Of a stretch of DNA of 64,000 nucleotides, positions 1-12,621 are shown one piece after another. The notes under the pieces were generated by a model. The model made no database searches. It was not told where the DNA came from and saw only the letters and a list, made by a program, of their open reading frames with translations. The translations under genes and the position numbers were made by a program. Numbering within the stretch: position 1 is the first letter of the stretch; every line of letters starts with the position of its first letter. Source of the DNA: Parasponia andersonii (lineage: Eukaryota > Streptophyta > Magnoliopsida > Rosales > Cannabaceae); contig JXTB01000077.1 of assembly GCA_002914805.1 (NCBI GenBank), positions 708,656-772,655 of the forward strand, given 5' to 3'.

Positions 1-456
1 CTATAGGTATATTTTTTTTTTTACTTATAAGTAGATATTTTTTTTTTAGCCGTTGGATCACCATCTAACGGTGATCCAAAGGCTATAATGAAGTGCATGA
101 AAAGACGTGCATCATTAATGCTCTTTCTCTCTCTTATTTTTTACAATAAAAAAATGTACATGCTAAATTTTCATTGGACAAATTGATACCTATGTATATG
201 TAAAAAAAAATTACTTATTAGATCTAATAAGTAATTTTTTTTTACATATGCATAGGTATCAATTTGTCCAATGAAAATTTAGCATGTATATTTTTTATTG
301 TAAAAAATAAGAGAGAGAAAGAGCATTAATGATGCACGTCTTTTCATGTATTTCATTATAACTATTAGATCATCATCTAATATCATCTAATGGTGATCCA
401 ACGGTTAAAAAAATATCTACCTATAAATAAAGAAAAAAAATACTTATTAAATTGGC
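1..456. repeat. Foldback (palindromic) MITE-like element, two inverted units
   Basis: The sequence is a long inverted repeat centred near 222/223 on the palindrome ttacttattagatctaataa. The left arm is repeated in reverse on the right: the ggtatcaatttgtcc and tgaaaatttagcatg blocks, the agagagaaagagcattaatgatg block, the catctaatggtgatccaac block, and an outer T/A-rich end. The outer right end reads attggcgacg near 450-460; the matching left end is cut off by the window start. It codes for nothing visible. A related single unit lies at 56843-57051, so this copy looks like two units joined head to head. Transcripts through it could fold into a near-perfect hairpin; that is inference. Confidence 0.8.
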
Positions 457-538
457 GACGTCTATATATATATATATATGCTTAAAGCAGTTATATGACC
501 TAACATTAAAGTTGTACGAAAAAAATTAAGCAAACATA

Positions 539-664
539 ATGGGCGAGCACTGTAAGTGCATCTGCACCAAGAAGCTTGGAATTTGTCGCGGTTGCCTATA
601 TTCAATGAAAGTGAGCGCTGGTGAAATCCGCGTCACAGCTTCCTCAGCTTTGTTATGCCTTTAG
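539..664 (+). CDS. Possible small cysteine-rich ORF, 41 residues (weak)
   Basis: An ATG at 539 opens a 41-codon frame ending in TAG at 662-664. Its N-terminal half is rich in Cys and Lys, with Cys at residues 5, 7, 9, 16 and 19 and one more near the end. A TATA-like (TA)n run lies at about 463-479, some 60 bases upstream. I recognise no family, and there is no obvious signal peptide. It may be a remnant of a longer gene, or chance: a GTAAGT donor-like sequence sits inside it at about 551. It follows directly on the foldback element. Treat as hypothetical. Confidence 0.2.
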   Translation: MGEHCKCICTKKLGICRGCLYSMKVSAGEIRVTASSALLCL

Positions 665-3600
665 ATTTTTCTTTTTATTTTATTTTTGGGTTGCCCTCAG
701 CCAGCTTAATATCTTCTCCACGTGTCGCTTCTGTCTCTTCTTCTTTTTTCTCTATTATTATTTATTTTTTAACTTTTTCGTGTAAACCACTTCCCTAAAC
801 AGCATTTCTTTTGTCGGTTTTGACTTGTAATTTCCTTGACCTGATTGGATTATCCATTGTTAAAGGGATTGGAAGAATTATACTTATAAATGACTCTAAT
901 TTATCCTATTTGGATTATTTAAAAAAAAAAAAAAGAGGGAAAGTTTTTAAGGCAAATGAAAGTTAAACTGAGACATAATTTTTGTGTGCATAGAACTTTA
1001 TAAATATATAAGGAAATAGAAAAGTTTTAAATGAAAATTTTATAAATATTAGGAAAATATTTTATTCTTTTTCTTTTTCCTCTCACAAATTTTTCAGCGG
1101 CAAAATCCAATGAATTAGCTCATGGAAAAAGTAGATATATATATATATATATAATTCATATATTAATAGGTGGTAGTACCCTATAATTTATTTCCTTCCC
1201 TTTTTTTTTCTTTTTATTAATTATTTCTTTTCATCATAATACACCAATCGGTAGATGAGGATCAGATGACAATTGCCTCATAAAAATGATAGATTTGACT
1301 AAAAGTTTTGCAAAGAAGAATTGATTCTGTACCTGCATGAAGATAATTTTCTCCGGTGTCAATAATCATGAAAATCACCCAGTAAGTCCAATAATAGTGA
1401 CTTTGAAGAACAGGTCATCACTTCCAAAAGTTTGATCAGCTTTTAGGCCACAGTGGATCGTGCGGTTAGTACTGAAGCCGTAAAGATGATGCAACGTCGC
1501 TTAATGGGTCACCACTCACCACAATTCGCCCGTATTTCCTCTCCGTACTTACTCATTCTTGATTCAAAGATTTTTAGTTTTATAATCTACATATTCATAA
1601 TCCATATTGTATTATTCTTGTGTATTTGATCAAAATTTGATTATCCCGTTATAGTCACCTTTTTTTCTTGGCCTATAATTTGATCCAAAAAGCTATTAGA
1701 TTTTACTTAATTCTATAATGCTAAATACAAGAAATTGATCAAATACGACCATTGAGTAAGTTTATGCTAATTAATTAATTGTGACAATTAATCAATTTTG
1801 ACTGTGCCACAAATGTTAATTTTTTAGCAAAATAATTTGTACTTTATGGACCGTATCTATTTGGTGTATATTACGTATTAGTATTATTCCTTGACAATTG
1901 AAATGAAAATTGAAAAATATTATGAGATAGGTCATAGTCATAGGTTGAGAAATTGGACCAAGATGGTAGTACAGATAGATGGGTACCAAGGGCAAGTTGG
2001 CGGAAGCTGAGGTGGGTTGTGGGAGCCACTTTTTTTTTTTGGTAGTGAAGAAGGTTCCGTGGGGTCCACAGCAAATGCGGCGAGACGCAGCATCGGAAGA
2101 GAAGAAAGCCTATTCGATATTGGAAACTACCTTCCCACTCCTCCCACTCCCACTCTCTCCTCCTTTGGTTATTTTTATTTTTCGTTTTTTTTAAAATAAT
2201 GCTTTGGTATAAAATTTGTGAGGTGATGAAGTGGATCCCACTAAGTTCCCCAAGATGGAGGAAGATGATGCCGACGCTCTCAAATGGATGGAAAAAAAAA
2301 AGCCGAATAGAGCGTGGATTGCTTAGACTCGAGAAAAATAAAGAAGAAAAATAAAGGGGACATCCAAGAAAAAAATCGACGCTGTCAATGGACCGTACTG
2401 ATGTGCCTACCACTGCCTGAAATTGACGCACAAAACCCGCAAAATAACTCGGTAGGTCCCACAGTGATTCTAATTACCAAATTGACCTCTTAAGTTCTGA
2501 TTTCTGAATAACAAAAGCAAACAGAAGGAAAAAATATATATATCATAAATAACTTCTGAATGGGTATAGTTTGTGACAATAACGAAGAGGAGGTCTGGTT
2601 TACTACCACATAACATACTAACTTATTGATGTGTGAGAGTTATATATAAATTTTATAGTCGAATCATATACGTTACTTTTGATGTGTACGGTGCTACAAT
2701 GTTTAGAGCCACATGTGCCTCTTATAATTTCTTACAATAACGATTTGAAACATAATAAAATATCTATAACAATAGCAAGAGTAACTTTTCTTTGAAAATA
2801 ATTCTGAGGGGTTATATAATATGGGTGGTAACCGATCTCAGTCTTCTATTCAAATAAGATCTTGGGCTCATTCAAATCTGATGATTAAAAATCGTTTAAA
2901 GTATCATTATTCAAACTTGCACAAAATTGTATCATATTTGTATTATCATCGTATCATTCCAATATAATTAATGTGTTTTTCTTCACTATTTTGGTGTCAA
3001 AGTGATTCAACCAGAGAGTCAGAGTTGGCCAAGTGACAATAGCACTATATACGGCTCTTTCCGTCCTCCAAAAGCCGCATATCACCGGCACAAGCACCAA
3101 AGATGTAAGCGAAAAGATCCGGAGCTACTTTTTGGGTTGGTTCTTAGCCCTCTCTACGTCACATAATAGTAATACCAAGAAAATTATAAATCCTTGTCGT
3201 TTGTATGATCCAGTACTTCTATGTGCATTTTCGTACTGTAGCCGAGTACATGAAAATTGAAATTACCTGACTCATATGTGGAAAAACCTTACTGTAAAAA
3301 AATAATAATGATGATGTTATTCTCCAAAGGTATATGTCTATTGATGTACATATCTGGACCATGTACATAAATGAAACAATTGGCGAAGCGAAATTCAATA
3401 CTGGGAGGAAATTAAATGCTTAGACCATCTAATTCATACGAGATTTTTTTTTCCTTGTTGAATGATGTAAATACATTAAAGGGTTGTGGTCCAAAATTGG
3501 AGTAGTACTTGATTATTTTGAGAGGAGTGGTTCCAATAAACACGTCTGCTTAGAATAGATCAAGAGAATATAAATGAATTGTCCCCAATTATGCCTGCAC

Positions 3601-5315
3601 TAATTGACTTGTTTTTCGTTTTTATCTTATATAAATCAACTGCTCCTTACTGAGTCTTAGGAATGGATTAAGTCAAGAGTTCTCCAATTAAAAATTAAAG
3701 CATTTTGGATTTGAAGAAAGCCTTGTTAATAATAGTTGTTGTATCCTTAAAAAAAAAATAAAAAAATTAGTCGTTGTGGAAGACAGCAACTGAATGGATT
3801 AGAATATTCGTCCCCTTATTTTACTCATTTATTATTCTCTCTAGTTTATTTCTTTAATCTCTTACCATAAACAAACACATTCCTAGAATTTTTACTAGTT
3901 CAATAGTAATCCAATTAACAAACGTTGCACAATGTATTGAAACTCAATTCACTCGTGTGAGATTCGAAAATTATTGGGATGAATTGGCAGAGTAGTGCTA
4001 CATGTAGTTACTTTAGTTTAAGAAGATATTTACTAATATATAAGTGAGAACAAAAAAAATAAAACACATTATTTCTAATGTGTTTACATATCGATTAATT
4101 TTAAAACAAATGATTTTTTTTTTCATTGTTTCTTATTACCCATTTCATTTCTCCTCATTTTTTTTTTAAAAATTCATTCATTTAATTATGGATTAGTATA
4201 AATCAGATGCATTTTGACTAGTGATTTCCAATGATCACTAAAACTAATTGTCCAAAAATTATGAAAATTAAAAATAAAGTGTTTCGAGTTTTATTTAATT
4301 TACTTCTTTATTTAGAAATTATATAATGACTTAAGGATAGAGTATACGAGTCACTGCCAACACGTTTTCAGTATGACTCAGCGCCAACATGTTTTGAAGG
4401 GTATAGATAAGTTAAGGAGAAGTACAGTGGGTCTAATTTAAAAGTGCCAACCTCAACCTGACTTTTATCTCTCCAAAGAAATAAGAACCAAAAAAAGAAA
4501 AAGAAAAGAAATCTCAGTCCAGCTTAACAAAACCCTACGGCTATGTTTGGTAAAGAAAAAGAAAATAAGAAGGAAGAAAAAATTATAAGAGTAAAAATAT
4601 ATATAATGGAAAAAAAAATATTTTTCTCTAATATTATTTGATAGATAAAATAAATTAATATATTTTAAAATAATCATATTTTATTAAAATTTTAAAAATA
4701 ATATAAAAAATTAATTTAATAAATTCACTTTAAAGCATTAATTAAAAAAAATAATTAAATAGATCCCTACATATTTTTTCCTCTTTTTTTTTTTCATTGT
4801 CTTTTTTCTTCTAACAAACTATCTAAATTTTAATTTCATTCTACTTTTTCATCGGATCAACTTTCCCTTACCACCTAATATAGCCTAAAACTTAATACTC
4901 AGATTCCATCACCAAATTACGACTGTTGAAAGATAAAATCAAAAAGAAAAAGGCAACAAATGAGGGCAAGAAAAATAAATCAGACTTATTCGATGTCACA
5001 CTAACATAGCTAAGCACATTTAAATTAAAAAAAGCAAAAAGTGGCCACCGCCAAACTCTCATATTCCTCTCTTTCTCTAATAAAGACTAAGAAAGAAAGA
5101 AATCCTTTTGCCGGTAATTTTACAAAAACTCGACGGAAATTGAATTTCCGAAAAAGCCATTCTCTTTCCACTAGAGAGAAAAGAAAAGATAAATTAGAAA
5201 ATTTAAAAAAGGAAAAAAAAAAGTAAATAGAAGAATATTACACCAGATTAGCCTCCCCGCGCGTGAACGTCCAATTCATAAAATTGAAAGACTAAAAAAA
5301 AAAAACATGGCATCT
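665..5315. other. Gene-free AT-rich interval
   Basis: I see no supported gene here. Open frames in 1871-2431, 3033-3260, 4465-4677 and 5041-5226 are low-complexity or lack any recognisable domain, splice structure or conserved motif. The interval holds poly-A/poly-T runs and short (TA)n tracts (for example about 1133-1153). It lies downstream of the LBD gene, so its right end should hold that gene's 3' UTR and polyadenylation site. Confidence 0.6.
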
Positions 5316-6128
5316 TCAGAAGAAGAGGTTCAAGAGCTTTCGCTCCCCTCCAATTGCCTGCTGATCAGCCAAGCCGCTCTCGAAGCACGTGGTCGTCACG
5401 GACTCCTCCGAGTTCATCGACGGCGATCCACGCCGCCGGAGTTCGGACTTCTGCGTGGCCGGTTTCGCCGGGAAAGTCGGCGTGAGCCGGAGGTCGAGAT
5501 CGGTGGTGTTCCGCACCAGCTTCGCCGCCGGCTGGTCGGAGCGCTTCCTCTTCGGCGACAGCCTGGACCGCGACGTCGAGAATCGCGAGCCCGAATTCGG
5601 ATCCCGGATCTTCCAGATGTCCGTACAGGTGACCTCGGCCTCGGAGTTCTCGTCGGAAGCCGCCGTGGGAGTCGTCGGAGTCGTCGCTCCTCCACCGCCG
5701 CCTATGAGTTCCGGCATCGGCCGCAAGGTCCCGCCGCGCAGTACGGTCTCGACTGCCGCCTGGCACACGTGCCAGTTCCCAGTCCAGAGCAGTCCCACGG
5801 CTCCGTTCACCGGGTTCACAGTTCTTCCACACGCTTCAAACAACAAAGACTGAAACAACGCTGCAAAAAACCACGCATAACAGAAATCTCACTACAACTC
5901 ACCCCAAAAAAATGATAGTTATATATAAATATTTCTATGTATACCAGGTCTCTGGGATTCAGGGACGGCGGAAATGAAGGACATAAGGCCGGCGCGGCCG
6001 AAGAACTTGGCGACGAAGACGGTGGCGTGGCCTTGGGCTTCGGCGGTCTCGATCCACTGTAAACAGGGTCTCAAAATACACGACTCACTGCAACCCTTTC
6101 GGAGAACACGGCATCCATTGCAACTCAT
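5316..6128 (-). CDS. LBD38: LOB-domain (LBD) class II transcription factor, LBD37/38/39 type
   Basis: Two exons on the minus strand, 5945-6128 and 5316-5860, flank an 84-base GT-AG intron and give 242 residues. The LOB zinc-finger-like block CX2CX6CX3C is residues 3-17 ([13 protein letters not shown]...C). Next come the class II signature around [24 protein letters not shown] at the splice junction, and [19 protein letters not shown]. The C-terminal half has a basic SPKRKRS (probable nuclear signal, about 163-169), an LDLRL EAR-type repression motif (183-187) and the conserved tail KLLNLFF. In Arabidopsis, LBD37/38/39 are nuclear nitrate-induced repressors of anthocyanin and nitrate-uptake genes; the same role here is inferred from similarity. 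The ATG at 6128 starts exactly at the conserved MSCNGC. Exon 2 is much more GC-rich than its surroundings. Which of the three paralogues it matches best is not decided. Confidence 0.95.
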
Positions 6129-6316
6129 ATTTCTGTACTTAAATCGCGCTCTCTCTCTATATTATATATATATATATTGTATATCTATATATCTACTATA
6201 GCGTTCTCGGATTCGCGCTTCACATGAACAAAGAAAGCGGAAACTTGGCCAAAGAAGATGACGATGAGAAGAAATGGAGAGGAACTGAAATTAAGCTGGC
6301 CAGGGGCGCAGGTGGA

Positions 6317-6331
6317 TGATATATATAAACG
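6317..6331 (-). promoter_or_regulatory. Candidate TATA box of the LBD gene with a CT-rich flank
   Basis: On the minus strand the sequence reads TTTATATATATC about 190 bases upstream of the LBD start codon. It is flanked by a (CT)n-rich tract at 6337-6385 (GA-rich on the plus strand), a layout common in plant core promoters. A second TA-rich run at 6160-6200 lies too close to the ATG to be the main TATA unless the leader is very short. Confidence 0.45.
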
Positions 6332-6390
6332 AGGGTAGGAGAGAGAGAGAGAGACAGAGACACAGAGACACAGAGAGAGAAGAAGAAGAG

Positions 6391-6430
6391 TAGAGTTAGA
6401 GTTAGAGTTAGAGTTAGAGTTAGGGTTAAG
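6391..6430. repeat. (AGAGTT)n hexamer tract ending in a telobox-like motif
   Basis: Six-base units agagtt are repeated about six times and end in agttagggttaag. On the minus strand, where the LBD promoter reads, this gives AACCCTAA, the telo-box core found in some plant promoters. It lies about 270-300 bases upstream of the LBD start codon. A regulatory role is inference; it may be a plain microsatellite. Confidence 0.6.
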
Positions 6431-9400
6431 AGAAGGTTGGGTTAAGTTGAAGTTGGGTTAGGTTAGTTATTTTTGAGTAGTGGAAGCAGTGGGTGGGGTT
6501 GGAGGTGTGGAAAGTGTTTTTCGGTGGTGTATTTAGCGGGGTGTGCGTGGAGAGCTGCGCTATGTCGTGGTGTTTGTGATGTGGGCACCGTTTGTTTGTG
6601 TGTGAGATTCCAAAGTCTTGGGCGCGAGCGGCTCCGTGTTTCCGCGGATGGATGTCTCTCCACCGTTGGATTCTTCTTTTTTCTTTTTTTTCTGTTTTGT
6701 TTTTTTTTTTGTGGATATTGATGGGGCTGCTTTCCTTTTCAAGTTTCAACCCCATACATTATTATGTACATGTTTAATAATTTCTTTCTTTTTTTTTTTT
6801 TTTTGCTTTTTGATATTTTCAAAAGTGGTTTTCTTGCGTCAGAAAAATGAATAAAATAATGTTGAAATTAACTCTGGATTTAAAGGATTTTTTTTAATTT
6901 GTTTTGGTGTATATAATTTGGCATGTACATGGCATGCACATGTATTAGGAAGACACTGGTTTTAATTAGTATGTGCAAGTTGTGAAAGGATATAGTAATT
7001 TAAGGGACTTAATCATTGAGGGCTTGGTGCAAGATCAGGAAACACAAGCTTTATAACCGGAGTAACCAGGAGTCTTATTTTTTTAAAAAAAAAAATTATT
7101 ATAAACTAATGATAATATTAATAATAGTTGGAAAAACAAAACAAAAACACAACCGGAGTGAATGTTGCCTCCTAGGCCCAGGCCCACAATGGTTGAAACT
7201 AGTAATTTCTGGTGCTCAACCCAGCTCAAGTTGGGGAGTTTAATCCTGCTAAGGTATTATTTTAAGCTTTTAGTATGTGAAGCTAGTTCAAGACCTGCCT
7301 AAGAGGCAAACAAAGTTAAGGTTGCAATAATGGAACTAGCTAAGCCCTCGTTATTTTTTTAAAGTCATCCCTAGTTTCTATTGATGTTAATTTCTTAGTT
7401 TCTTTTTTTTTTTCCCCTCTTGTGACATATATAATTTTCCAATATTAAAATGATGATTAAGCAAATTAAGGGTAATGAAATTATTTATGGAACTTTTCTA
7501 ACTTTGCTGCTAGTATATGTTTAAAATATAGACTAGAGATTAGGTTCCATTATCCTACACATTCCAAACAAAGAGTTTCTTTCGTAACAAACGAATATAA
7601 TTGATCATGCTTTCAGCAAGAAATAAAAAATAAAATAAAATAAAATAAAATAACACATTACATTATATCAATTTAAATGTTCCTATTAATCTGCCTGAAC
7701 TAAAACGGCTCTATATAATTGATCATGTTACTTGTTAAGGGAATGTTTTCATGTATAATTGAAAGAACTATCCCATTCCTCCCAATATGGTGGTAAAAAG
7801 ATCGTGCAGCTATTAAAAGGATTAATCATTAATTTATGTAGCTGTAACTTAAGTGGTAGTAATAAAGCCGAGTTTAAACAGCTACTAAACTTTCATGACA
7901 TTTTGTTTATTACAGTAGAACAACTTAATTTTTAAGGGTGTATTGGCCACCAGATGATTGCAAGTCTAAATTACAACCATGGAGGACACTGTTGGAGAAC
8001 CTTGTCGGAATGGGAAAAAGATCATGCGCTAATAAAAGAAAATCTTCATAAAGCCTAAGAGAATGCACAAAATGTGCTAAAATAAGTACAATTCGAATTC
8101 GAATTGAAAAGGAACGTAGAATTTCTACTTTGATAGTGCAATCATCGTAAGGGGTGAAGTATAAAAAAATATTATAAAATCTAAGTATTCTATAATCTAA
8201 ATGATAATATTTAAATTTTATAAAATAATATATTAAAATTAAAAATTTTTGAAAATTAATACATTGAACTAATATTTTGACTAAATTTAATAACGAAAAA
8301 ATAATAATAATCACTATTAAAAATGGATTATTTCTTATTATTTTTCGTTATTTTGAAAATATTATTATCTTTTTATTAATTAAAATTATTCAAAAAAAAA
8401 AAAATCAAGAGTATTAATTTTCAGATTCTTAATTTTATAATATTATTTTATAAAATTCAAATTTTATCATTTAAATTGTAGCGGAATCAAATCTCAAAAT
8501 ATTTTTTCACACTTTCCCGCGTCATATTTATACGAAAGAGAGTAATACGGTGAACATAAGAAAGTAACAATTCATCATATTAATTTGTGATTTTTAGCAT
8601 TTTAATGTGATAGATACTTGATTTTGACTGATCCACATCACTTATTTTGTAGGTGTGTGGCTGGGAATTACTTAGGATAACATCCTTAAGGAGTAGTATG
8701 CTCGGTCGTCGAGACAATCAGATTCGGAGCAGTCGGACAAATGACTACTTGGTTGGACATGTAATGTGATGTCTGATGTCTGTCTAGTAGGAGCCAGTGG
8801 TTACCAATTGCCACTGCCAGGACTAGCGGCGTATTCCCTCTCCTAGACCACCATTTAATCTGGTCGGACATAGGCCTGTTTGTTCAGAGACGTCGTCGTT
8901 TGGACACGTGTATACCTTCTTAGACATGTAATCATGCTTGGCCTTGTTTACTTGGGACAAAATGTCTTCCGCAGCTTAGCTTAACAAATGGAATCACTTC
9001 GATAGGCAGTAATAATAACGTGCTTATTATTCGACTCGAACATTGATTTGAGTCACTCCTTCTCATTCAACTATCAATTTTACTTGTCTCTTGAAATGGC
9101 TCACTTGTGTATGTGGAAATAAATTTTAGTGAATCCCTTGTATAATTGGCAAAATTAAAAGAAATAATTCAAATTTTAATTATTTCTTTTTTCTTTCTGT
9201 ATGTTTTCCATTACCATTCTTTTCATTACGTTTACTAATGCGTATCACAAATTTCTTCTAAGGTTTCGTGATAAGCTATCCTGAAATTGTCAATATGTCT
9301 CTCAGGTTGGACTAGCTCACTAGCATTTCATGCTAACTTTGTCTTTTTATGAATTAGTTGTTCCTGAACCCACGTCTGGCTGGCAAATGTGGAGATATAT

Positions 9401-9860
9401 TATGGAAAATTTTCATCATCGCCGCATAAGTATTTGTCGCCACTATAATATCGCCAAAATATATAACTAATAGAAATTGAATAATATCCATTAAAATTTC
9501 AATTTTAAAGGGAATAAATTGTCCACCATACATATTAAGAAAATGCAGTAATTATTGCCCGATAGAGTAATAATGTAGTTGAATAAATTAATAATTACAT
9601 TCAGTAGAATAAACTGACACGTTCTATTGTTGTTTGATAGATAAGACTCGCGTTAATGTTCATCAGCAAACATTCTAATTAGTTGAGTTAAAAGTTTCTA
9701 TGATGATGCTTAATGAGAAATATCATTATAGTCACTTCCTTCCTCTCCTTTTATTTCAGGTAAAAAAAAAAAAGATGACTACTATACTAAAATTGAACTT
9801 ATGTTGAGAGTTTTGACATAAAAATTTTCAACCAATATCACTATTCAAACAAGATCATTC
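6431..9860. other. Gene-free interval upstream of LBD
   Basis: I see no supported gene. The interval contains long T runs (6661-6710, 6780-6805), an (aaaat)n microsatellite at about 7621-7651 and a moderately GC-rich patch at 8640-8960 with no coding pattern I can defend. The minus-strand frames at 6426-6755 and 7925-8314 are low-complexity or AT-rich and show no family motif. Distal promoter of the LBD gene may lie in the first kilobase. Confidence 0.55.
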
Positions 9861-10431
9861 CTAATGTATTATACTAAAAAATGGTATGCAAATGCTAAAT
9901 TTAGGATGATATGTCAAATTTAGCATATACATTTTGATTTTTGCTTCAATGCATATATGCTAAAAAAAATGCTATTTTGTATTTTAAACATTAACTTTAT
10001 GTATAAAATATATTTTTTCTATATTATTTAATTATTTAATTACTAATCATAAAAGTTAACTTCATCTACTAATTTAGAAGTACTCATATTCAATATAAAT
10101 TAATGAACAAATTAGTCGATGCAAAAAAAAATTATAAATAAAAAATATTTTCTTATTGATTACAATTGGTTGTCATTTAATAAGGATAACTTGTAAATAA
10201 AATTTAATAAAAAAATAAATATATACATTGAATTTTGATAATATTGTGAAAGATATTAATATTTTATACATAAAATAGTAGTAATGTTGAAAATAACAAT
10301 ATATGTTAAAATTTAATATATATTATATTTGGCACAATAAATAGTACATACTAAAAACTATACCAACTATAATATACCATTAGAGAGCCATTTTTTTTTA
10401 TCCAAATACTAAAATTTAGTATTAACATTAG
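9861..10431. mobile_element. Probable MITE (non-coding DNA transposon remnant), about 570 bp
   Basis: The left end reads CTAATGTATTATACTAAA; the right end read in reverse is CTAATGTTAATACTAAA, giving an imperfect terminal inverted repeat of about 17 bases. The interior is very AT-rich with repeated ttagcatat and tactaaa words and has no coding potential. No clear target-site duplication is visible, so the superfamily cannot be named. Confidence 0.45.
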
Positions 10432-10829
10432 AGATACTCCACGAGCACATGAATAGTTCTAGTCCTTTATAACGTGGTTTATAAATTGCTGCCTCCACGA
10501 ATTTTAAAGCAATAAATTAAAAAAAAAATAGCTGAATTAAATGTGAACGAATGCAATACTTTGGACAAAGCCAAAAAATTGAAAAGTTCCCTTGAGATCT
10601 CCAAGTTGCCCTATCACGATTCAGAGTACAAAAAAACCAAATTGTGTCTAGTTGAAGAATATCACGCCAACTAATCGAGATAGCAAAGTGTGATAAAATA
10701 GAATATCCAAAGATTTGAATATCAAAAATTATAAAATTCACTTTTATGGGAAGTGGAAGATGTAAATGATATAATTTTATCCGAAAATATATTAGATGTA
10801 AATTTTTAATCTACCTAAATTATTAATAG

Positions 10830-10872
<43 letters not shown>

Positions 10873-10984
10873 GCTAGTGTCATATGTAACAAACATATCA
10901 CAATACACCAGCAAGAAAAAAGCAAGAAAAAAATAAGAATATGTGACTCATTCTCTCTCAAAATATTCTAACCTCCGTTCTATC

Positions 10985-11077
10985 ACTCTATCAAAAAACA
11001 CCTATTATCGCTCTTACAAGAGATTGGAGATCACTCTATCAAAAAACACCTATTATCGCTCTTACAAGAGATTGGAG
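10985..11077. repeat. Tandem duplication, about 48-bp unit, two copies
   Basis: The unit beginning atcactctatcaaaaaacac and ending acaagagattggag occurs twice back to back and the copies look identical by eye, which suggests a recent duplication. Confidence 0.8.
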
Positions 11078-11225
11078 AAGGAGTGCATTAATCTTTTTCT
11101 CCAATCTCTCCTCTTCCTTGATATCTTTAGAAAATAAGGGGTTTTCTTCTTTTCTTTTTAATTTTTTAATAAGTTTATATTTAAATATAATTGTATTACT
11201 ATGTTCGAGTGGATTTTGTACCTCT

Positions 11226-11322
11226 TGGTCTTTTTATCTTATGTGAATTTTAAATTCTATTTATTAAATCTTGAACTTTTTATCTTATGTGAATTTTAAA
11301 TTCTATTTATTAAATCTTGAAT
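11226..11322. repeat. Tandem duplication, about 50-bp unit, two copies
   Basis: The block starting with ctttttatcttatgtgaatt and ending with tattaaatcttgaa is repeated in direct tandem, nearly or fully identical. It lies about 150 bases from the similar small duplication at 10985-11077 but has a different unit. Confidence 0.75.
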
Positions 11323-12621
11323 ATGAGAATTATTTTTAGATCAGTAATGCAGATGAATTGGTTATCTTTTCAGCGAATGTAGATCTCATTTAGTGTTGGA
11401 ATTAAAATATACTTACTAAAAATGTAGTCCAGTAACAATTGAAGGCAATTATATGCTAGTGATCATTGTTAACTTCTTATTTTTGAAAATTATGTTAACC
11501 CAAAATTGTTATTATATCTGTACCACTTTTTTAATTTTTTTTGGTCTAGAAGTTTAAAATTATAGTGCTTAGTACAATTTTTTACCTTTTATTACTGTTA
11601 TTCCCTTGAATAGTTCTTTTTTTAAATACATAAATAAACAGACAAATAAAAAAAGTATCACATTCGTCTATTCGTGAGATTTATATGGGTTCCACTCCAA
11701 TGGAATAGATATCTGTGTCAATAATGCGTACTAAAATTTGTGTTGGTCATTGCTACTAGATTTGTCATAAAAATGACTACCACCACCTCCAAAGGCACAT
11801 TCTTACCACCATTACCCCACAGTTGAGATTTTCCCACAAATGGACAAACTGGTTGTGTGCGTCTAATGGGGAGCCATTGGACCCATAAGATTTAGTAAAG
11901 ATTTTATTTTATTACTATTATTTATTTATCTGTTTATTTGTTTTGGTGAGATGATTTTAATAGAGATTATAAGCTATAGCACGGGTTTGACAAGTGGACA
12001 TGTCCTAGTCTGGGCGGACGTGGCGTCCATATCTCATTAGCCTCAGCCTCAACCATGTCACATTGTCACCCTCTCTCTCACACCTTGGGGTTAAACTACG
12101 AGAGAGGAAACAGACTTTGATATGGGCTTTTAATATATGATTAATTTTGAAATGGAAGGCCAACTCTTTTTAATGTCCACAAAAAAAAAAAAAGGTACTT
12201 TTTGATAGAGGGGAGTTGGAAATTGACTTGCTCTGTTCCTCATCCACAGGGGTCATTTTCAGTACTGACATTAAATTTATGACATTTGTAATTGCACGCA
12301 ACTTTTTAAGACAATTTGTTTCAAATTTCTTAGTAAAAAATATAAAAACTTAGCCAATTTGATGAACATCAGAAAAATCTAACGTTGCTGAAATTTGAAA
12401 TGATATTTAAAATTTCATCCTTAAAGACATTCTTATTTTTCATTTTTTTCAAGTTGTAAACTTCTCTCGATTAGGGATGAGTTTTAAGTAACGGTTGTAT
12501 AATAAACCAAACAATTAAGAACTGATCTACTATCTATCTTCTATAATTCTATTTGTCCTTTATGTAATGTATAGAGTAGATTAGTTGATAACTCTGTAAT
12601 ACAATGCAAATACTCAATCTA

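Larger units (their letters stand above)
10432..12621. other. Gene-free AT-rich interval left of the gypsy element
   Basis: Holds a (TA)n microsatellite (about 10832-10870) and two small tandem duplications (entered separately). The frames at 10517-10741 and 10943-11137 are AT-rich or made by the duplication and have no recognisable domain. I see no gene. Confidence 0.55.

Noticed and set aside
1871..2431. Minus-strand open frame of 186 codons
   Set aside because: Phe/Leu/Lys-rich low-complexity translation with no recognisable domain and no promoter or splice context.
5307..5915. Long plus-strand and alternative minus-strand frames over the LBD second exon
   Set aside because: The GC-rich LBD exon creates open frames by composition. 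Only the minus-strand frame ending at 5316 continues the LOB domain across a proper splice junction.
6426..6755. Overlapping small frames on both strands near the LBD promoter
   Set aside because: Low-complexity Lys/Thr/His or Phe runs from T- and G-rich DNA; no family similarity.
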